Part shown: in pieces, positions 38,471 to 47,460 of the stretch
Layout of the letters: every line of letters begins with the position of its first letter
How positions within the stretch are numbered: position 1 is the stretch's first letter
NCBI GenBank assembly: GCA_024275415.1
Contig: JAJRZD010000105.1
Span: forward strand, 1 to 54,684
Direction of reading: 5' to 3'
Length of the DNA stretch: 54,684 nucleotides
From: an archaeon
GTDB taxonomy: Archaea > Asgardarchaeota > Thorarchaeia > Thorarchaeales > Thorarchaeaceae
Made by a program: the position numbers and the translations under genes
The notes under the pieces: generated by a model
Seen by the model: only the letters and a program-made list of their open reading frames with translations
What the model was told of the DNA's origin: nothing
The model's database searches: none

Positions 38471-39661
38471 TCAATATCCAAACGATTTCTCGAGTGCCTG
38501 TTTAACATCGAAGAGCAAGTCTTCTGGATCCTCGATACCCACAGACATCCTGACCGTTGACTCGCAGATGCCTGTACTCTCAAGTTCCCCCTTTGAGAAA
38601 CCATAATGCGTCGTGAGAACTGGGATACTCGCAAGGCTCTCGACACCACCCAAAGACACTGCATTCAAGAAAATCTCCAGTGAATCAACGAACTCCTTGG
38701 TGGTTTCAAGATTCGCAGCAAGGTCAATCGCTAGCATCCCTCCATAGCCTGTCATCTGTCTGCGAGCGATGGAGTGACCCGGATGTGAAGGAAGTCCAGG
38801 GTAGTGTACGCGGGAAATCCTTGAATCGGATGACAGTTTATCTGCTAGGAACAGGGCATTGAAGTTGTGCCACACCATGCGTGCTGCAAGCGTCTTTATT
38901 CCACGTTCCAGTAGGAATGATGCAAAGGGGTCAACAGTCCCACCAAGAAGCTTGGCTGTATTTCTCACTTTTCCAATCTGCTCAGAATTTCCTGACACAG
39001 TACCTGCGATTATATCACTGTGCCCTCCTAGGTATTTCGTTGCGCTGTGAATTATAATATCGATGCCCATCTCGTACGGACGCTGATTGATGGGGCTTGC
39101 GAATGTATTATCAACTACAGAGATCATTGAACCAGTTCTAGCAGCATCAGCAACTCGTCTTATGTCGATAATTCCAAGGACTGGATTAGTTGGAGTTTCG
39201 AAGAAGCACATATCATATGATCCATAAGAATCCTCAACAGCATCTGCAAAGCCATCTAATGGATGGTAAGTAACTTCGATGCCATGACGAGGAAGAATGT
39301 CTTGGAAGAGATGGAGTGTGCCTCCATAAATAGAGTCACATGCTAGAATTCTGCTACCGTTCTTCAATAACCCATAGATAGTCGACGATATAGCTGCCAT
39401 CCCTGATGACAAGACCACCGTGTCTTCCGTGTTCTCAAGGGCGCTGATCTTCTTCTCTGCATTCGTTGTGGTCGGGTTACTCCACCTTGTGTACACATCC
39501 TTGTCTGATTTTCCTTGAACCGCATCAAGCATCTCCTGCTGGTCTTTGAAAACAAAGGTCGAGGTCTGATATATTGGCTCTACAGCAGGACCTGACTCGG
39601 CTCGTTTCATCCCTTGTACACTTCTTGTAGAAAGCCCGCGCTTTCGGTCGTTTGTTGTCAT
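38471..39661 (-). CDS. Cys/Met-metabolism PLP enzyme (cystathionine gamma-lyase/synthase type)
   Basis: The 396-residue protein is of usual length for the family. It has the N-terminal VEPIYQTSTFVF, the VYTRWSNPTTTNAEKKIAL-like segment that binds the neighbouring subunit's cofactor, SSGMAAIS, ETPTNPVLGIIDI, VVDNTFASP and the cofactor lysine in HSATKYLGGHSD (about Lys 208). It would act in sulfur amino-acid metabolism (gamma-lyase, gamma-synthase or methionine gamma-lyase); the exact reaction cannot be told by motif alone. It is cytosolic and tetrameric by family knowledge. A TATA-like box, GTATTATAAT, lies about 40 bases upstream. Confidence 0.93.
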   Translation of the reverse strand: MTTNDRKRGLSTRSVQGMKRAESGPAVEPIYQTSTFVFKDQQEMLDAVQGKSDKDVYTRWSNPTTTNAEKKISALENTEDTVVLSSGMAAISSTIYGLLKNGSRILACDSIYGGTLHLFQDILPRHGIEVTYHPLDGFADAVEDSYGSYDMCFFETPTNPVLGIIDIRRVADAARTGSMISVVDNTFASPINQRPYEMGIDIIIHSATKYLGGHSDIIAGTVSGNSEQIGKVRNTAKLLGGTVDPFASFLLERGIKTLAARMVWHNFNALFLADKLSSDSRISRVHYPGLPSHPGHSIARRQMTGYGGMLAIDLAANLETTKEFVDSLEIFLNAVSLGGVESLASIPVLTTHYGFSKGELESTGICESTVRMSVGIEDPEDLLFDVKQALEKSFGY

Positions 39662-39772
39662 TTCGGGTCGCCGAGGAAACCTTTCGGTTGTCTATTATAA
39701 TACATCTAGCTTAAAGGCAAAACGTCCAGAGTAGCATTGTTTGACGTTTCGAAGGTATATCCATCATTTCTC

Positions 39773-40264
39773 TCACGGTATCTCCCTGAGCATGATGATT
39801 GCTGGTGTCGAATCGTAGTAGTAGAGGGATATCCTTCCCCCAGTCCTGAAACCAAGCTTCGTGTAGAATTGATAGCCTTCCACATTGTCATGATCAACAT
39901 CCACGAAAAGTGCCCTTTTGTCGTGGTCAATCCCGTATTGAATCATCGCCTCGCAAAGTGCCGATGCTATCCCTTGCCGTCGGGCGTTCGTGTCAACGAC
40001 CAGCATTTCAATCCACAGCCTGCCTTCTTCCTCGACGCCCATTACTGCTAACCCAAGGGTATGTTCAGGTTGATCAGGTACCACTGCAAGATAGGCTATC
40101 CATGCATCAAGGTCAAGGAAGCTCTGGAGCCATTCTTGAGTGACCCATTCCCTGATATCATGGAGACCTAGGGCTTCGGCGGACTTGAGGATGTGCTGTG
40201 CGTCTTGGGATTGCACTATCTGGACATCCCGTGTGAAACCACTCCTCGCGCTCTCACCGGACAC
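39773..40264 (-). CDS. GNAT-family N-acetyltransferase, last gene of the SpeD operon
   Basis: The 163-residue protein has the GNAT core: VVPDQPEHTLGLAVM and LWIEMLVVDTNARRQGIASALCEAM, with the acetyl-CoA loop RRQGIA, then VDHDNVEGYQFYTKLGF, a typical final motif. The acceptor is unknown. The GTG start lies 19 bases after the stop of the transmembrane aminopropyltransferase-like gene, so it is very likely in the same operon; a polyamine acetyltransferase is an attractive but unproven idea. Confidence 0.85.
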   Translation of the reverse strand: MSGESARSGFTRDVQIVQSQDAQHILKSAEALGLHDIREWVTQEWLQSFLDLDAWIAYLAVVPDQPEHTLGLAVMGVEEEGRLWIEMLVVDTNARRQGIASALCEAMIQYGIDHDKRALFVDVDHDNVEGYQFYTKLGFRTGGRISLYYYDSTPAIIMLREIP

Positions 40265-40283
40265 CCTTGGTCACCACCAATCT

Positions 40284-42380
40284 CTAGAAGTCGTAAATCA
40301 CGCTCTCCACACCCTTCAAGGATTCATTGGACTCGAGGATGACTCGTGTCATCTCAGTCTTTCGTACTGTGAACATGACTGATGAGTAGGGTGCCTTGTT
40401 CAGTTGGACATGCGTCGTATAGGTCACTGGAGAATATTTGCCATGATAGTTCGAAGTAGTCTTGTTCAATATCACTGCGTAATGCCATTTCTCAGTCGAC
40501 CTCTCTAGAATCTCCACATCAAGCATTTCTAGCAGGTAATTCGCCTTGAGCTTTTGCATTCCGGACGACTCAAAATTAATCAGTCCAATCCCACCAATCC
40601 TAAGCATCGAGAGACCTCTCGATAGGAACAAAGCAAATGCTTCAATGGTAAAGTCGGGATCAGCCACAAAGAGGTCAAACTGTTCCTGGTCGAGCGGCAG
40701 TGCTGAACGCAAGTCTACCTGTTGAATTCTGATGTTGAGGTTCTCTTCCTGTGCTATGAGTGCTATCAATGCACAAGTGTACGGGTCGACCTCAAGTAGG
40801 GTGACCTCGATACCTCGCCTTGCTAATGAAACAGAGATGAGGTCGTCATCGCCCACCATCAAGACTCTCTGTGGCTCAAATCGCAGGATATGGCGAAGCT
40901 TTTTGAGATGCGCGCTGGGCATGAGCGGGGCCTGCCCAAGTGTGTAGTCCAACACTTTTCGCCGAGCAAGGAGCGCTACTGTTTCGTTGAACCAAGGATC
41001 ATCGGACTTGTCGATTCTCAGGAACATGGACTCGCTGTGCGAGTCAGGTTCAGCTACCATTACTGATGGTTCAAGATACCGACTTGTGGCCGGGCTTGTT
41101 ATCTGAGGCTGGGGGCCATCCGAAACCATGCCATCATCACGATTCGTGGTAAACGCATCAAGGACATTAATTAGCTGTGAATCTAGCATTTTTTGGGTGT
41201 TGGTGAGGATATTGACGAGCTCGTGGAACTCCACAGCATTGGTGTCGATGATTCCTAATGCTAGCCTGTAGAGCAGCTCCATGCTTCTCTCGCTGAAGGC
41301 AAATAACAGGTTCTTGTACTTCTGCGTTCCTATCGTCTGGGCTATTGCGATTGTGTCGTCCGGGTTCACTACGACATATATACCATCACGCAGTTTGGCA
41401 GGTCTTGCTTCTGCATCCATCTGTAACAGGCTCTGATAGTCTATGTGCAATGGATTCCAGAGCGACGGTGCCACTTTTTTCTTTCTCTTTCTAGGTGGTT
41501 TCAGCTCTCCTGCCATTATCCGTACGGCTTTTACAACAGATGCCTTTACTCTCCTTTTGCGTATGAACCTGGCAGCAGCTGCCAGTCCAAGTAGTACAAC
41601 GAGGGCCACAACAAGGTTAATGAGCAATGTCTGGATCCGAGCTTGTGTTGCAGCTTCATCGATATCGATAGGATAGCTTGACTCAAGAAGCACTCCTCGC
41701 TCTTCCCAGTCAAAATTACCTACAGATGTTAAAGCACGAGCAGTCCATAATTCAGCAACGAAATATCCCGTTTCTGGGTCGTAGTAATAGGAATCATCAA
41801 AAGTGATGGTGAACGAGCCGTCAGGATCGTATTCCGAATCATTGATGGTCTGCTGGACTCCCTCGGCCCGAACTTCGATGACCTCGATGATATTGATGAA
41901 GTCCTTCTGAAAGTGCGTCAGACCTTTTACCTCGTATTCGTTCCCAAGAATACTAATCTTGGTGCCTACGGGTGTATCAGGGTCAATCCTAAACCATGTG
42001 TAGTCGAACTTGTAATATGTTTTGTAATTCGTGGGTGCATCTATCGTGTTGTTGATGTATTCGCGAGTCTGTCCGTTGATGGTGAATTGGTGAGATGTTT
42101 CCTCATAGAGAGAGTTGTCCTCATTATCAGAATAGGAGTAGTTACGTTCCATGTTCCATGTGATCAAGTCGCCAGAGATACTATCAACGGTATAGGTCCT
42201 CGTTTCGATCTCTGTTTCGGTATAGTCCTCGTAATCCCTTGAAGAACCTTGGAGATACGTTGTGAACTCGACTTTGAAGTAGTCGTCGAGCGAGTATTGC
42301 ATCTCTGCTGAAACCTTCACAGGTGATAGTGTAAGCATCCCAATTACAATCAGTACCACGAACCACTTCTTGCGTACCAT
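40284..42380 (-). CDS. Transmembrane protein with cytosolic aminopropyltransferase-like (BpsA-type) domain
   Basis: The 698-residue protein has a signal peptide (1 to about 25) and an extracellular beta-rich domain (about 26-245) with YYDPETGYFVAEL near its end. One membrane helix (about 250-272) and the basic KRKKK region come next, then a helical cytosolic segment. The C-terminal Rossmann domain contains VLMVGDDDLISVSLA (about 500-514), VTLLEVDPYTCALIAL and FDLFVADPDFTIEAF (about 562). These resemble the branched-polyamine synthase BpsA, in which GDDD and DPPYT line the active site; here DPDFT replaces DPPYT. Its ATG overlaps the stop of the AdoMet-decarboxylase gene by one base (TAATG), so translation is coupled. 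The decarboxylase would make its aminopropyl donor. Fusion of this enzyme type to an outside domain is unusual. Confidence 0.8.
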   Translation of the reverse strand: MVRKKWFVVLIVIGMLTLSPVKVSAEMQYSLDDYFKVEFTTYLQGSSRDYEDYTETEIETRTYTVDSISGDLITWNMERNYSYSDNEDNSLYEETSHQFTINGQTREYINNTIDAPTNYKTYYKFDYTWFRIDPDTPVGTKISILGNEYEVKGLTHFQKDFINIIEVIEVRAEGVQQTINDSEYDPDGSFTITFDDSYYYDPETGYFVAELWTARALTSVGNFDWEERGVLLESSYPIDIDEAATQARIQTLLINLVVALVVLLGLAAAARFIRKRRVKASVVKAVRIMAGELKPPRKRKKKVAPSLWNPLHIDYQSLLQMDAEARPAKLRDGIYVVVNPDDTIAIAQTIGTQKYKNLLFAFSERSMELLYRLALGIIDTNAVEFHELVNILTNTQKMLDSQLINVLDAFTTNRDDGMVSDGPQPQITSPATSRYLEPSVMVAEPDSHSESMFLRIDKSDDPWFNETVALLARRKVLDYTLGQAPLMPSAHLKKLRHILRFEPQRVLMVGDDDLISVSLARRGIEVTLLEVDPYTCALIALIAQEENLNIRIQQVDLRSALPLDQEQFDLFVADPDFTIEAFALFLSRGLSMLRIGGIGLINFESSGMQKLKANYLLEMLDVEILERSTEKWHYAVILNKTTSNYHGKYSPVTYTTHVQLNKAPYSSVMFTVRKTEMTRVILESNESLKGVESVIYDF

Positions 42381-42805
42381 TATGTTCCCCTATCTATTCG
42401 TATGATATTCATTTTGTCGTGCGGGATATGTTCCTCAAGGTAAGCTACCATCCTTTCAGCCTCTGAGGTTTCACCACAAGTAAAGATGTCTATGACAATC
42501 TTATCGAACTCGGGCCATGTATGCACACTGATGTGACTCTCAGCGAGCAAAGCGAAGGCTGTGGTTCCGCCTACCTGCTCCTCCTCGCCAAGTACAGTCG
42601 AGAACTGGTGTGAGGAGAAATGTAGTTGCCGCATGCCACCTTGTTCAATCAGGATAGGCAGTATCTTTTCCCATGTATCCCTTGTGTGAAATCGAGAGTC
42701 TCGCACTCCAGATACATCCACAAGAATAGAAACGCCTACTGTCATCCTGCTTGCATCTTCTTGAAATGATATAACCCTTTCACAAACTTTGAAACTACCA
42801 CTCAC
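42380..42805 (-). CDS. speD: S-adenosylmethionine decarboxylase proenzyme
   Basis: The 141-residue protein has the self-cleavage site in LLAESHISVHTWPE, where Ser becomes the pyruvoyl group, and the catalytic Cys in IDIFTCGE. It is the short bacterial/archaeal type. It makes decarboxylated AdoMet, the donor of aminopropyl groups for polyamines. The GTG start at 42805 overlaps the hemerythrin stop (GTGA), and its stop overlaps the next gene's ATG, so the three genes are tightly coupled; ATG at 42745 is an internal alternative start that also keeps the whole fold. Confidence 0.93.
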   Translation of the reverse strand: MSGSFKVCERVISFQEDASRMTVGVSILVDVSGVRDSRFHTRDTWEKILPILIEQGGMRQLHFSSHQFSTVLGEEEQVGGTTAFALLAESHISVHTWPEFDKIVIDIFTCGETSEAERMVAYLEEHIPHDKMNIIRIDRGT

Positions 42806-43218
42806 TCGGTTATCGGCTTGTCCTTGAGGAATTCTCCAAGTTTGCTGTCAATGCCCTTGATATGCTCAATCAGCCAGTTCAGTAGGTACGTGTTGATCGA
42901 TTTGCCGAGGGCGGGTGTTGGACCTTCCTCCTCGAAGTCTTCAATCATATGCTTCACCATGTCCTTGAACTCTTTGTGTTGTGCGAGATGAAGATCCATG
43001 GCGGGATAGTTGTGTTCCTTCATGTGTTTCTCTTCGGTAGAAAAATGGAAGTCTGTATAGTCGCTCATAAAACTAAGAGTGTTCAGAGTGACCTCGGGGC
43101 TTTGGTGCGAATCTACCGCCTTTGAGATGGCATTGATTCTCTTGATGAGCTCCTTGTGCTGCTCATCTATCAAGTCTACATTCACAGAAAGGCTATCATC
43201 CCATTCGATCGTATCCAT
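42802..43218 (-). CDS. Bacteriohemerythrin-type oxygen-binding protein
   Basis: The 138-residue protein is a single hemerythrin domain with the di-iron ligands in order: His in DEQHKELIKRI, His and Glu in DFHFSTEEKHM, two His in HLAQHKEF, and His/Asp in WLIEHIKGID. It binds oxygen reversibly, for storage, transfer or sensing in the cytosol. It is the first gene of the unit with speD and the aminopropyltransferase-like gene, overlapping speD by four bases. GGAG lies 11 bases before the ATG. Confidence 0.93.
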   Translation of the reverse strand: MDTIEWDDSLSVNVDLIDEQHKELIKRINAISKAVDSHQSPEVTLNTLSFMSDYTDFHFSTEEKHMKEHNYPAMDLHLAQHKEFKDMVKHMIEDFEEEGPTPALGKSINTYLLNWLIEHIKGIDSKLGEFLKDKPITE

Positions 43219-43279
43219 TGCTAGCGAACTCCGTTCTACGATGGAAGCGACAAAATCCTCCGCAAAATAAGCCTACCTG

Positions 43280-44137
43280 TTATTCAACCTTGAGAAATGT
43301 GCCTTTATGATATTCATCAAAGGCTTTCCGGAGTTCATCTTCGGTATTCATCACGATGGGGCCTCGCCAAGCGATTGGCTCTCTAAGAGGTTTACCTGAG
43401 ACCAAGAGAAAACGAAGTGTTGAAGAGCCGGGATTGTGTATTTCAATGTCTTCACCATCAGAGAATAGCACCAGAGTCCCGCTGCCGTAGGTTTCTTTTG
43501 ACGACGGACTGAACATCCCGTCACCTTCATAGATGAATGCAAAAACAGTATGTCCGAGTCGAACCCCCTGCCGAAAAGAGCCTTTCTTTCTTATTCCTAT
43601 ATCCAAGTACTGGGGTTCAATAACAATGTCCTTCGCCGGTCCAACTTGACCCTCGACTTCGCCCGCAATGACCTTTACCATTGCGCCAGTATCTGTTTTT
43701 ACTTCAGGAATGTCACTAGACGCAATATCACGATATCGAGGTTCCATCATCTTCTTCGATGCTGGCAGGTTCGCCCACAGTTGGAATCAAGAAAGTGACC
43801 CCTTGGATTTCTCAGGCATTTCTTCATGGATTATTCCCGAACCTGCTGTCATCCATTGGACATCGCCTTCTCCGATTACGCCTTTGTTACCAAGACTATC
43901 CCCATGTCTAACGCGTCCTTCACGCATATAGGTGATGGTTTCGATACCTCGATGTGGATGCCACGGGAACCCAGCTATGTAGTCTTGGGGATCATCCGAC
44001 CCAAAGTGGTCTAGCAAGAGAAACGGGTCCATGTCTTTCGTTTCGTAGTAACCGAAGATACGAGAAAGCGAAACACCCGCCCCGTCCCGAGTCGGTCTGC
44101 CCTGCCATACCTTCGCGATGTCTCGGAAGTTGCTCAT
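43280..44137 (-). pseudogene. Pirin-family cupin gene with one in-frame TGA
   Basis: Codons from 44137 give the pirin N-terminal cupin with the metal-site region FPWHPHRGIETITYM and VQWMTAGSGIIHEEMPE. TGA at 43787-43789 interrupts, and the same frame continues FQLWANLPASKK, MMEPRYRDI and the complete C-terminal cupin to 43280. Pirins normally read GFQLWxNLP here, so TGA replaces GGA by a single base change. Pirins bind iron and act as redox regulators or quercetinase-like enzymes. Apart from this codon the gene looks sound, so a recent mutation or a sequence error is likelier than long decay. A TATA-like box (ATAAATATG) lies about 24 bases before the ATG. Confidence 0.85.
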
Positions 44138-44215
44138 AGGCGGAACCCTTCATCAAACATATTTATCTAGCAATGCTTCGTATTGCTCCTAAAGAGGGTT
44201 AAGGTCTGTGAGCTT

Positions 44216-44938
44216 TCAAATCCGAAGCAGTTTCACACCACCTTCCTCTGAGGAAAGGTATCTCCAGACCATGAACAAGTATGGCACTCCTGCATTGAAT
44301 TCCAAAAAGCTATTGAACAAGAACTCTGAGAGCCCATTTACGAGAGGCGATGGGCGGATTCCAGCCATCAGAAGTGTGAATTCCATCCCAAAGTGTACGA
44401 GGATGCCCACAAAGAAGAGATAGATGAAATACGTTGGCTTGATATCTCGCATCGGAGTCCATGTGCGTCTGAGGATATCAAGAGCGGCATACCCCCCGAC
44501 AATCATCAGTATCTGTGGGAGTCTGTAGAGGCTCATCTCACGTGTCACATGGATAACAATATCATTTATCGAGACTACCTGTGATGCGACACCCGAAAGG
44601 AACCAGCCAAGGTAGAGAATTGCGGTCCAGAACAACCGCTCTCTATTCTCACGAACTCTAAACATGATAGCTACGAACGAGTACTCGATCATCCCATATG
44701 TTATTGAGAAGTAGATGAAGAATAGCAGAGGATTGATAGGTCCGTCCAAGGTTCGCACGCCCTGTATCGTGAACCATATCACATAGTCCGCGATGAAATT
44801 GATGATGATGCCGAGCAGACCTATGAAAAATTCGACCCTATAACCGCGTCTGAGAAGCAGTGTGATCCACAGTATACAGAACAGCAAATCCATGAGAATG
44901 AAGTCAATGTGAAAAAAGCGCTCTACAAGGATTTGCAT
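44216..44938 (-). CDS. Seven-helix membrane protein of unknown family
   Basis: The 240-residue product has about seven membrane helices linked by short loops with conserved-looking polar spots (ADYVIWF, MIEYSFVAIMF, HFGMEFTLLMAG). There is no soluble domain. It starts at an ATG and lies upstream of the pirin gene on the same strand, separated by 78 bases that contain pirin's own promoter-like box. The function is not recognisable. Confidence 0.7.
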   Translation of the reverse strand: MQILVERFFHIDFILMDLLFCILWITLLLRRGYRVEFFIGLLGIIINFIADYVIWFTIQGVRTLDGPINPLLFFIYFSITYGMIEYSFVAIMFRVRENRERLFWTAILYLGWFLSGVASQVVSINDIVIHVTREMSLYRLPQILMIVGGYAALDILRRTWTPMRDIKPTYFIYLFFVGILVHFGMEFTLLMAGIRPSPLVNGLSEFLFNSFLEFNAGVPYLFMVWRYLSSEEGGVKLLRI

Positions 44939-45134
44939 ACATTATTGTGGAATGAAAGTCTATTTATCCTTTGCATGGTTTGAATCTCCGACATTGATCT
45001 TCATGAGTCGGCCAAGCCGACAGTATAGGATGACATGGCATGCTAGAACACGCCTGTTTCTGTGAGTGGACCAATAGGAATATTGCCCGCGTGAGGAGTC
45101 GTTCCCAAGTGGAAGGAGATTCCCAAATGGAACC

Positions 45135-46460
45135 TCATTCTTCACTTGAGATTATTATCTTAGTTTCGCCTTTCACAGGTTGACGAACCTTGAGCAATAT
45201 CAACAGGGATATGACGAACACGAACAGGATAGTCAGCATCGCATACCTGTGGGCTGTCGCCGCTCCCAATCCGCTAACAAGTAAGAGAACACTACCATAG
45301 ACAAAGGGACCAATGATTGCCGCAAATTTGCCGCTTAATGCGTAGATCCCATACATCTCAGTTTTCTTCTCTTCAGGTATGAACTGGCCGTACATACTCC
45401 TTGCAGTGCTTTGGGATGAACCCATACCAACGCCTGCTATCATCCCGACTATCCACCAGACAACCTGGTCTTGCCCTAAGAATGCGATTAGAAGTGCAGA
45501 AATCCAGATGAGAAGCGTGATGATGAGTGTCTTCTTTGTCCCAATTCTGTCCCCTATGTAGCCAAAGATGAAGGCTCCTGGTATGGCAGCGAGTTGAGTC
45601 ACCGCGAAGAAGATTAGGATCAATCCGGTGCTGAAGGAATATACTACTGCCCCAAATATGGCTGCAAAATAGATAACCGTGCTAATGGCATCGGAGAAGA
45701 GGAAATACGACACCAAGAACAATGGGAGCCCTTGATAATCCCGAATCTGACTGAATGTCTTTCGAACACGGCGGAAACCGATGGTCACGATTCCGACTCC
45801 TTCTTCATCAGGGAACTTACTTGGAGGGCGATTCTTAAGACCAAGGATACTTGGAACTGCGAACACTGCGAAAAAGACAGCTGCGAACAGGAATGGCAAT
45901 GTCGGGTAATCGGGCAGCATGACATAGCTGACCAATGCGATGATGATGGTTATCATTGCTCCGACATATCCGGCTGCATATCCAATTCCACCAATTCTCC
46001 CAATCGTATTTTCGTCGCTTATCTCAGGAAGCCAAGCGTTATAGAATGGCAAGGCACCTTCGAATCCGATATTTGCAATCACGAAAAGAATGAATGCCCA
46101 GACCCACATGTCAACGCCAAGGAATGTCGGGATGTCGTCACGTAGGAAGAACATCAGTGAAGTGAAGATGATCGACAGGGCGGTATAGAATGTGAGGAAT
46201 TTCTTTTTCTTGCCCGAGAAGTCCGCCATCGCCCCAAGAATTGGAGAGGTGAGCGCAATGATCAGCATAGTGATACTACCAGCGTATCCCCACAGTGCAT
46301 CTCCCAAAACAGGGTCTCCAACCAGAGTCCGAAAGTACAGCGGAAACAGCGCAGTGACAATGAGCACCGTGAAGCTGGTATTCGCGAAATCAAACATATA
46401 CCATGAAACACGTTCTTTCCTATCACTAGGGATAGCTTGTGTTGAGTCTGCAACAGTCAT
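45135..46460 (-). CDS. MFS transporter of the UMF1/Atg22-like type
   Basis: From the ATG at 46460 (GGAG nine bases upstream) the protein has 441 residues and about twelve membrane helices. The N-terminal WYMFDFANTSFTVLIVT and the loop GAMADFSGKKKKFL (MFS loop 2-3 motif) match the UMF1 family, related to the yeast vacuolar effluxer Atg22. PEISDENTIGRIGGIGYAAGY and IGDRIGTKKTL are also typical. The substrate could be amino acids or other small molecules. The frame extends up to 46577, but that part would overlap the hydrolase gene and adds no sensible sequence. Confidence 0.88.
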   Translation of the reverse strand: MTVADSTQAIPSDRKERVSWYMFDFANTSFTVLIVTALFPLYFRTLVGDPVLGDALWGYAGSITMLIIALTSPILGAMADFSGKKKKFLTFYTALSIIFTSLMFFLRDDIPTFLGVDMWVWAFILFVIANIGFEGALPFYNAWLPEISDENTIGRIGGIGYAAGYVGAMITIIIALVSYVMLPDYPTLPFLFAAVFFAVFAVPSILGLKNRPPSKFPDEEGVGIVTIGFRRVRKTFSQIRDYQGLPLFLVSYFLFSDAISTVIYFAAIFGAVVYSFSTGLILIFFAVTQLAAIPGAFIFGYIGDRIGTKKTLIITLLIWISALLIAFLGQDQVVWWIVGMIAGVGMGSSQSTARSMYGQFIPEEKKTEMYGIYALSGKFAAIIGPFVYGSVLLLVSGLGAATAHRYAMLTILFVFVISLLILLKVRQPVKGETKIIISSEE

Positions 46461-46551
46461 CGGAATCTTCTCCGTAGCTAAACCACTCAGACCTCCGTGC
46501 TTATTTAATCTACTGCTCCACAGAACCAAACCGATCAAAGAGTGTTTCATA

Positions 46552-47289
46552 CTAACCTTGGGCAAGCATCCACTCACGAACTAGACGGTTGAAGGTTTCT
46601 GCTTGCTCTAGCATCACGGCATGTCCTGCGTCTGGGATAATTTCCAGTGTGGATCCTGAAATATGTTGATGCAAGTATTGTGCGTACTTGGGAGGAGTCA
46701 TCTTGTCATTCTCGCCAACGATTATCAGACTTGGAATATTGATGTTTGCGACCTGACCCATGATGTCAAATGAATTACATGCTTGGAAATCGCGTTCGAT
46801 GATATGAACCGGACATTTTCGTACCTCTGCTTGAGATGCGACCTTAATCTCATCAGGGGTTGACTCGTCGAACATGAACTCAGCCACAGATTGTACATAG
46901 GCGTCAAAGTCGTTGGCAAGCATATCGAATATCATCGGATGTACTTTCAATCTGGCGCCCGTCCCAACAAGGATGAGGCCTTTTATCATCTCAGGGTTTT
47001 GGAGCGCCACTATCTGTGATACCGCTCCGCCCATTGAGTGTCCCATTAAGAACGGATCCTTGAATTCAGAAAGCACCGAAATCACATCCTTGACGTAGGA
47101 TTCGAGAGTGTCCTCTTCTGAGAAGTCCTTTGACCTTCCGTGCCCATTCAGGTCAATTGCAATGGTATGGAAATCTGAACTCAAGCCTTTGGACTGGAAG
47201 AACCAAGTGGCTGAGGAACCCCCCGCACCGTGTACCATGACCAAGGGTTTCTCATCTGTTATCACTGATTCCTCAATATGGACTCGCAT
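46552..47289 (-). CDS. Alpha/beta hydrolase
   Basis: The 245-residue protein has the oxyanion motif MVHGAGGSSATW, nucleophile Ser in MGHSMGGAVSQ (about 82), Asp in VGENDKMTPP and His in DAGHAVMLEQ, in the standard order. It is a cytosolic esterase or related hydrolase with unknown substrate. It lies 91 bases upstream of the MFS transporter start on the same strand and may share a transcript with it. Confidence 0.92.
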   Translation of the reverse strand: MRVHIEESVITDEKPLVMVHGAGGSSATWFFQSKGLSSDFHTIAIDLNGHGRSKDFSEEDTLESYVKDVISVLSEFKDPFLMGHSMGGAVSQIVALQNPEMIKGLILVGTGARLKVHPMIFDMLANDFDAYVQSVAEFMFDESTPDEIKVASQAEVRKCPVHIIERDFQACNSFDIMGQVANINIPSLIIVGENDKMTPPKYAQYLHQHISGSTLEIIPDAGHAVMLEQAETFNRLVREWMLAQG

Positions 47290-47368
47290 ATCCGCCCATT
47301 CATCGCATCTGTCCTAAGAGCTTTACGTCTTGATTTTCCTTCAAAGTCCTTCTTCGTAATTGATAGAC

Positions 47369-47434
47369 CTTTTAAGTCACCACGCCTAGTTCAGGTTGGT
47401 CGAGTGCTCGTATGAGATGGTTCTCGTAAGAACC
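47369..47434 (+). promoter_or_regulatory. TATA-like box and leader hairpin of the nucleoside ABC operon
   Basis: CTTTTAAG at 47369-47376 can serve as a TATA box, giving a leader of about 60 bases before the ATG at 47461. In the leader, GGTTCT at 47419-47424 and AGAACC at 47429-47434 form a perfect six-pair stem with loop CGTA, 12 bases before the GGAG ribosome site. It might affect translation or bind a dimeric regulator; neither is shown. Confidence 0.35.
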
Positions 47435-47460
47435 GACCAGAAATCAGGAGAATAGAGAGA

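Noticed and set aside
38269..38664. A 131-codon frame at the end of the PLP-enzyme gene
   Set aside because: Its first part is only the shifted frame of the PLP gene; the rest lacks a start and a recognisable family.
43787..43789. Selenocysteine at the TGA of the pirin gene
   Set aside because: The family has Gly here, not Cys, and no convincing SECIS-like stem was seen.
44939..45134. Short GTCGGC/GCCGAC stem and an imperfect direct repeat (TTCCCAAGTGGAA, TTCCCAAATGGAA) between genes
   Set aside because: Too short and without T-tract or conserved context; chance cannot be excluded.
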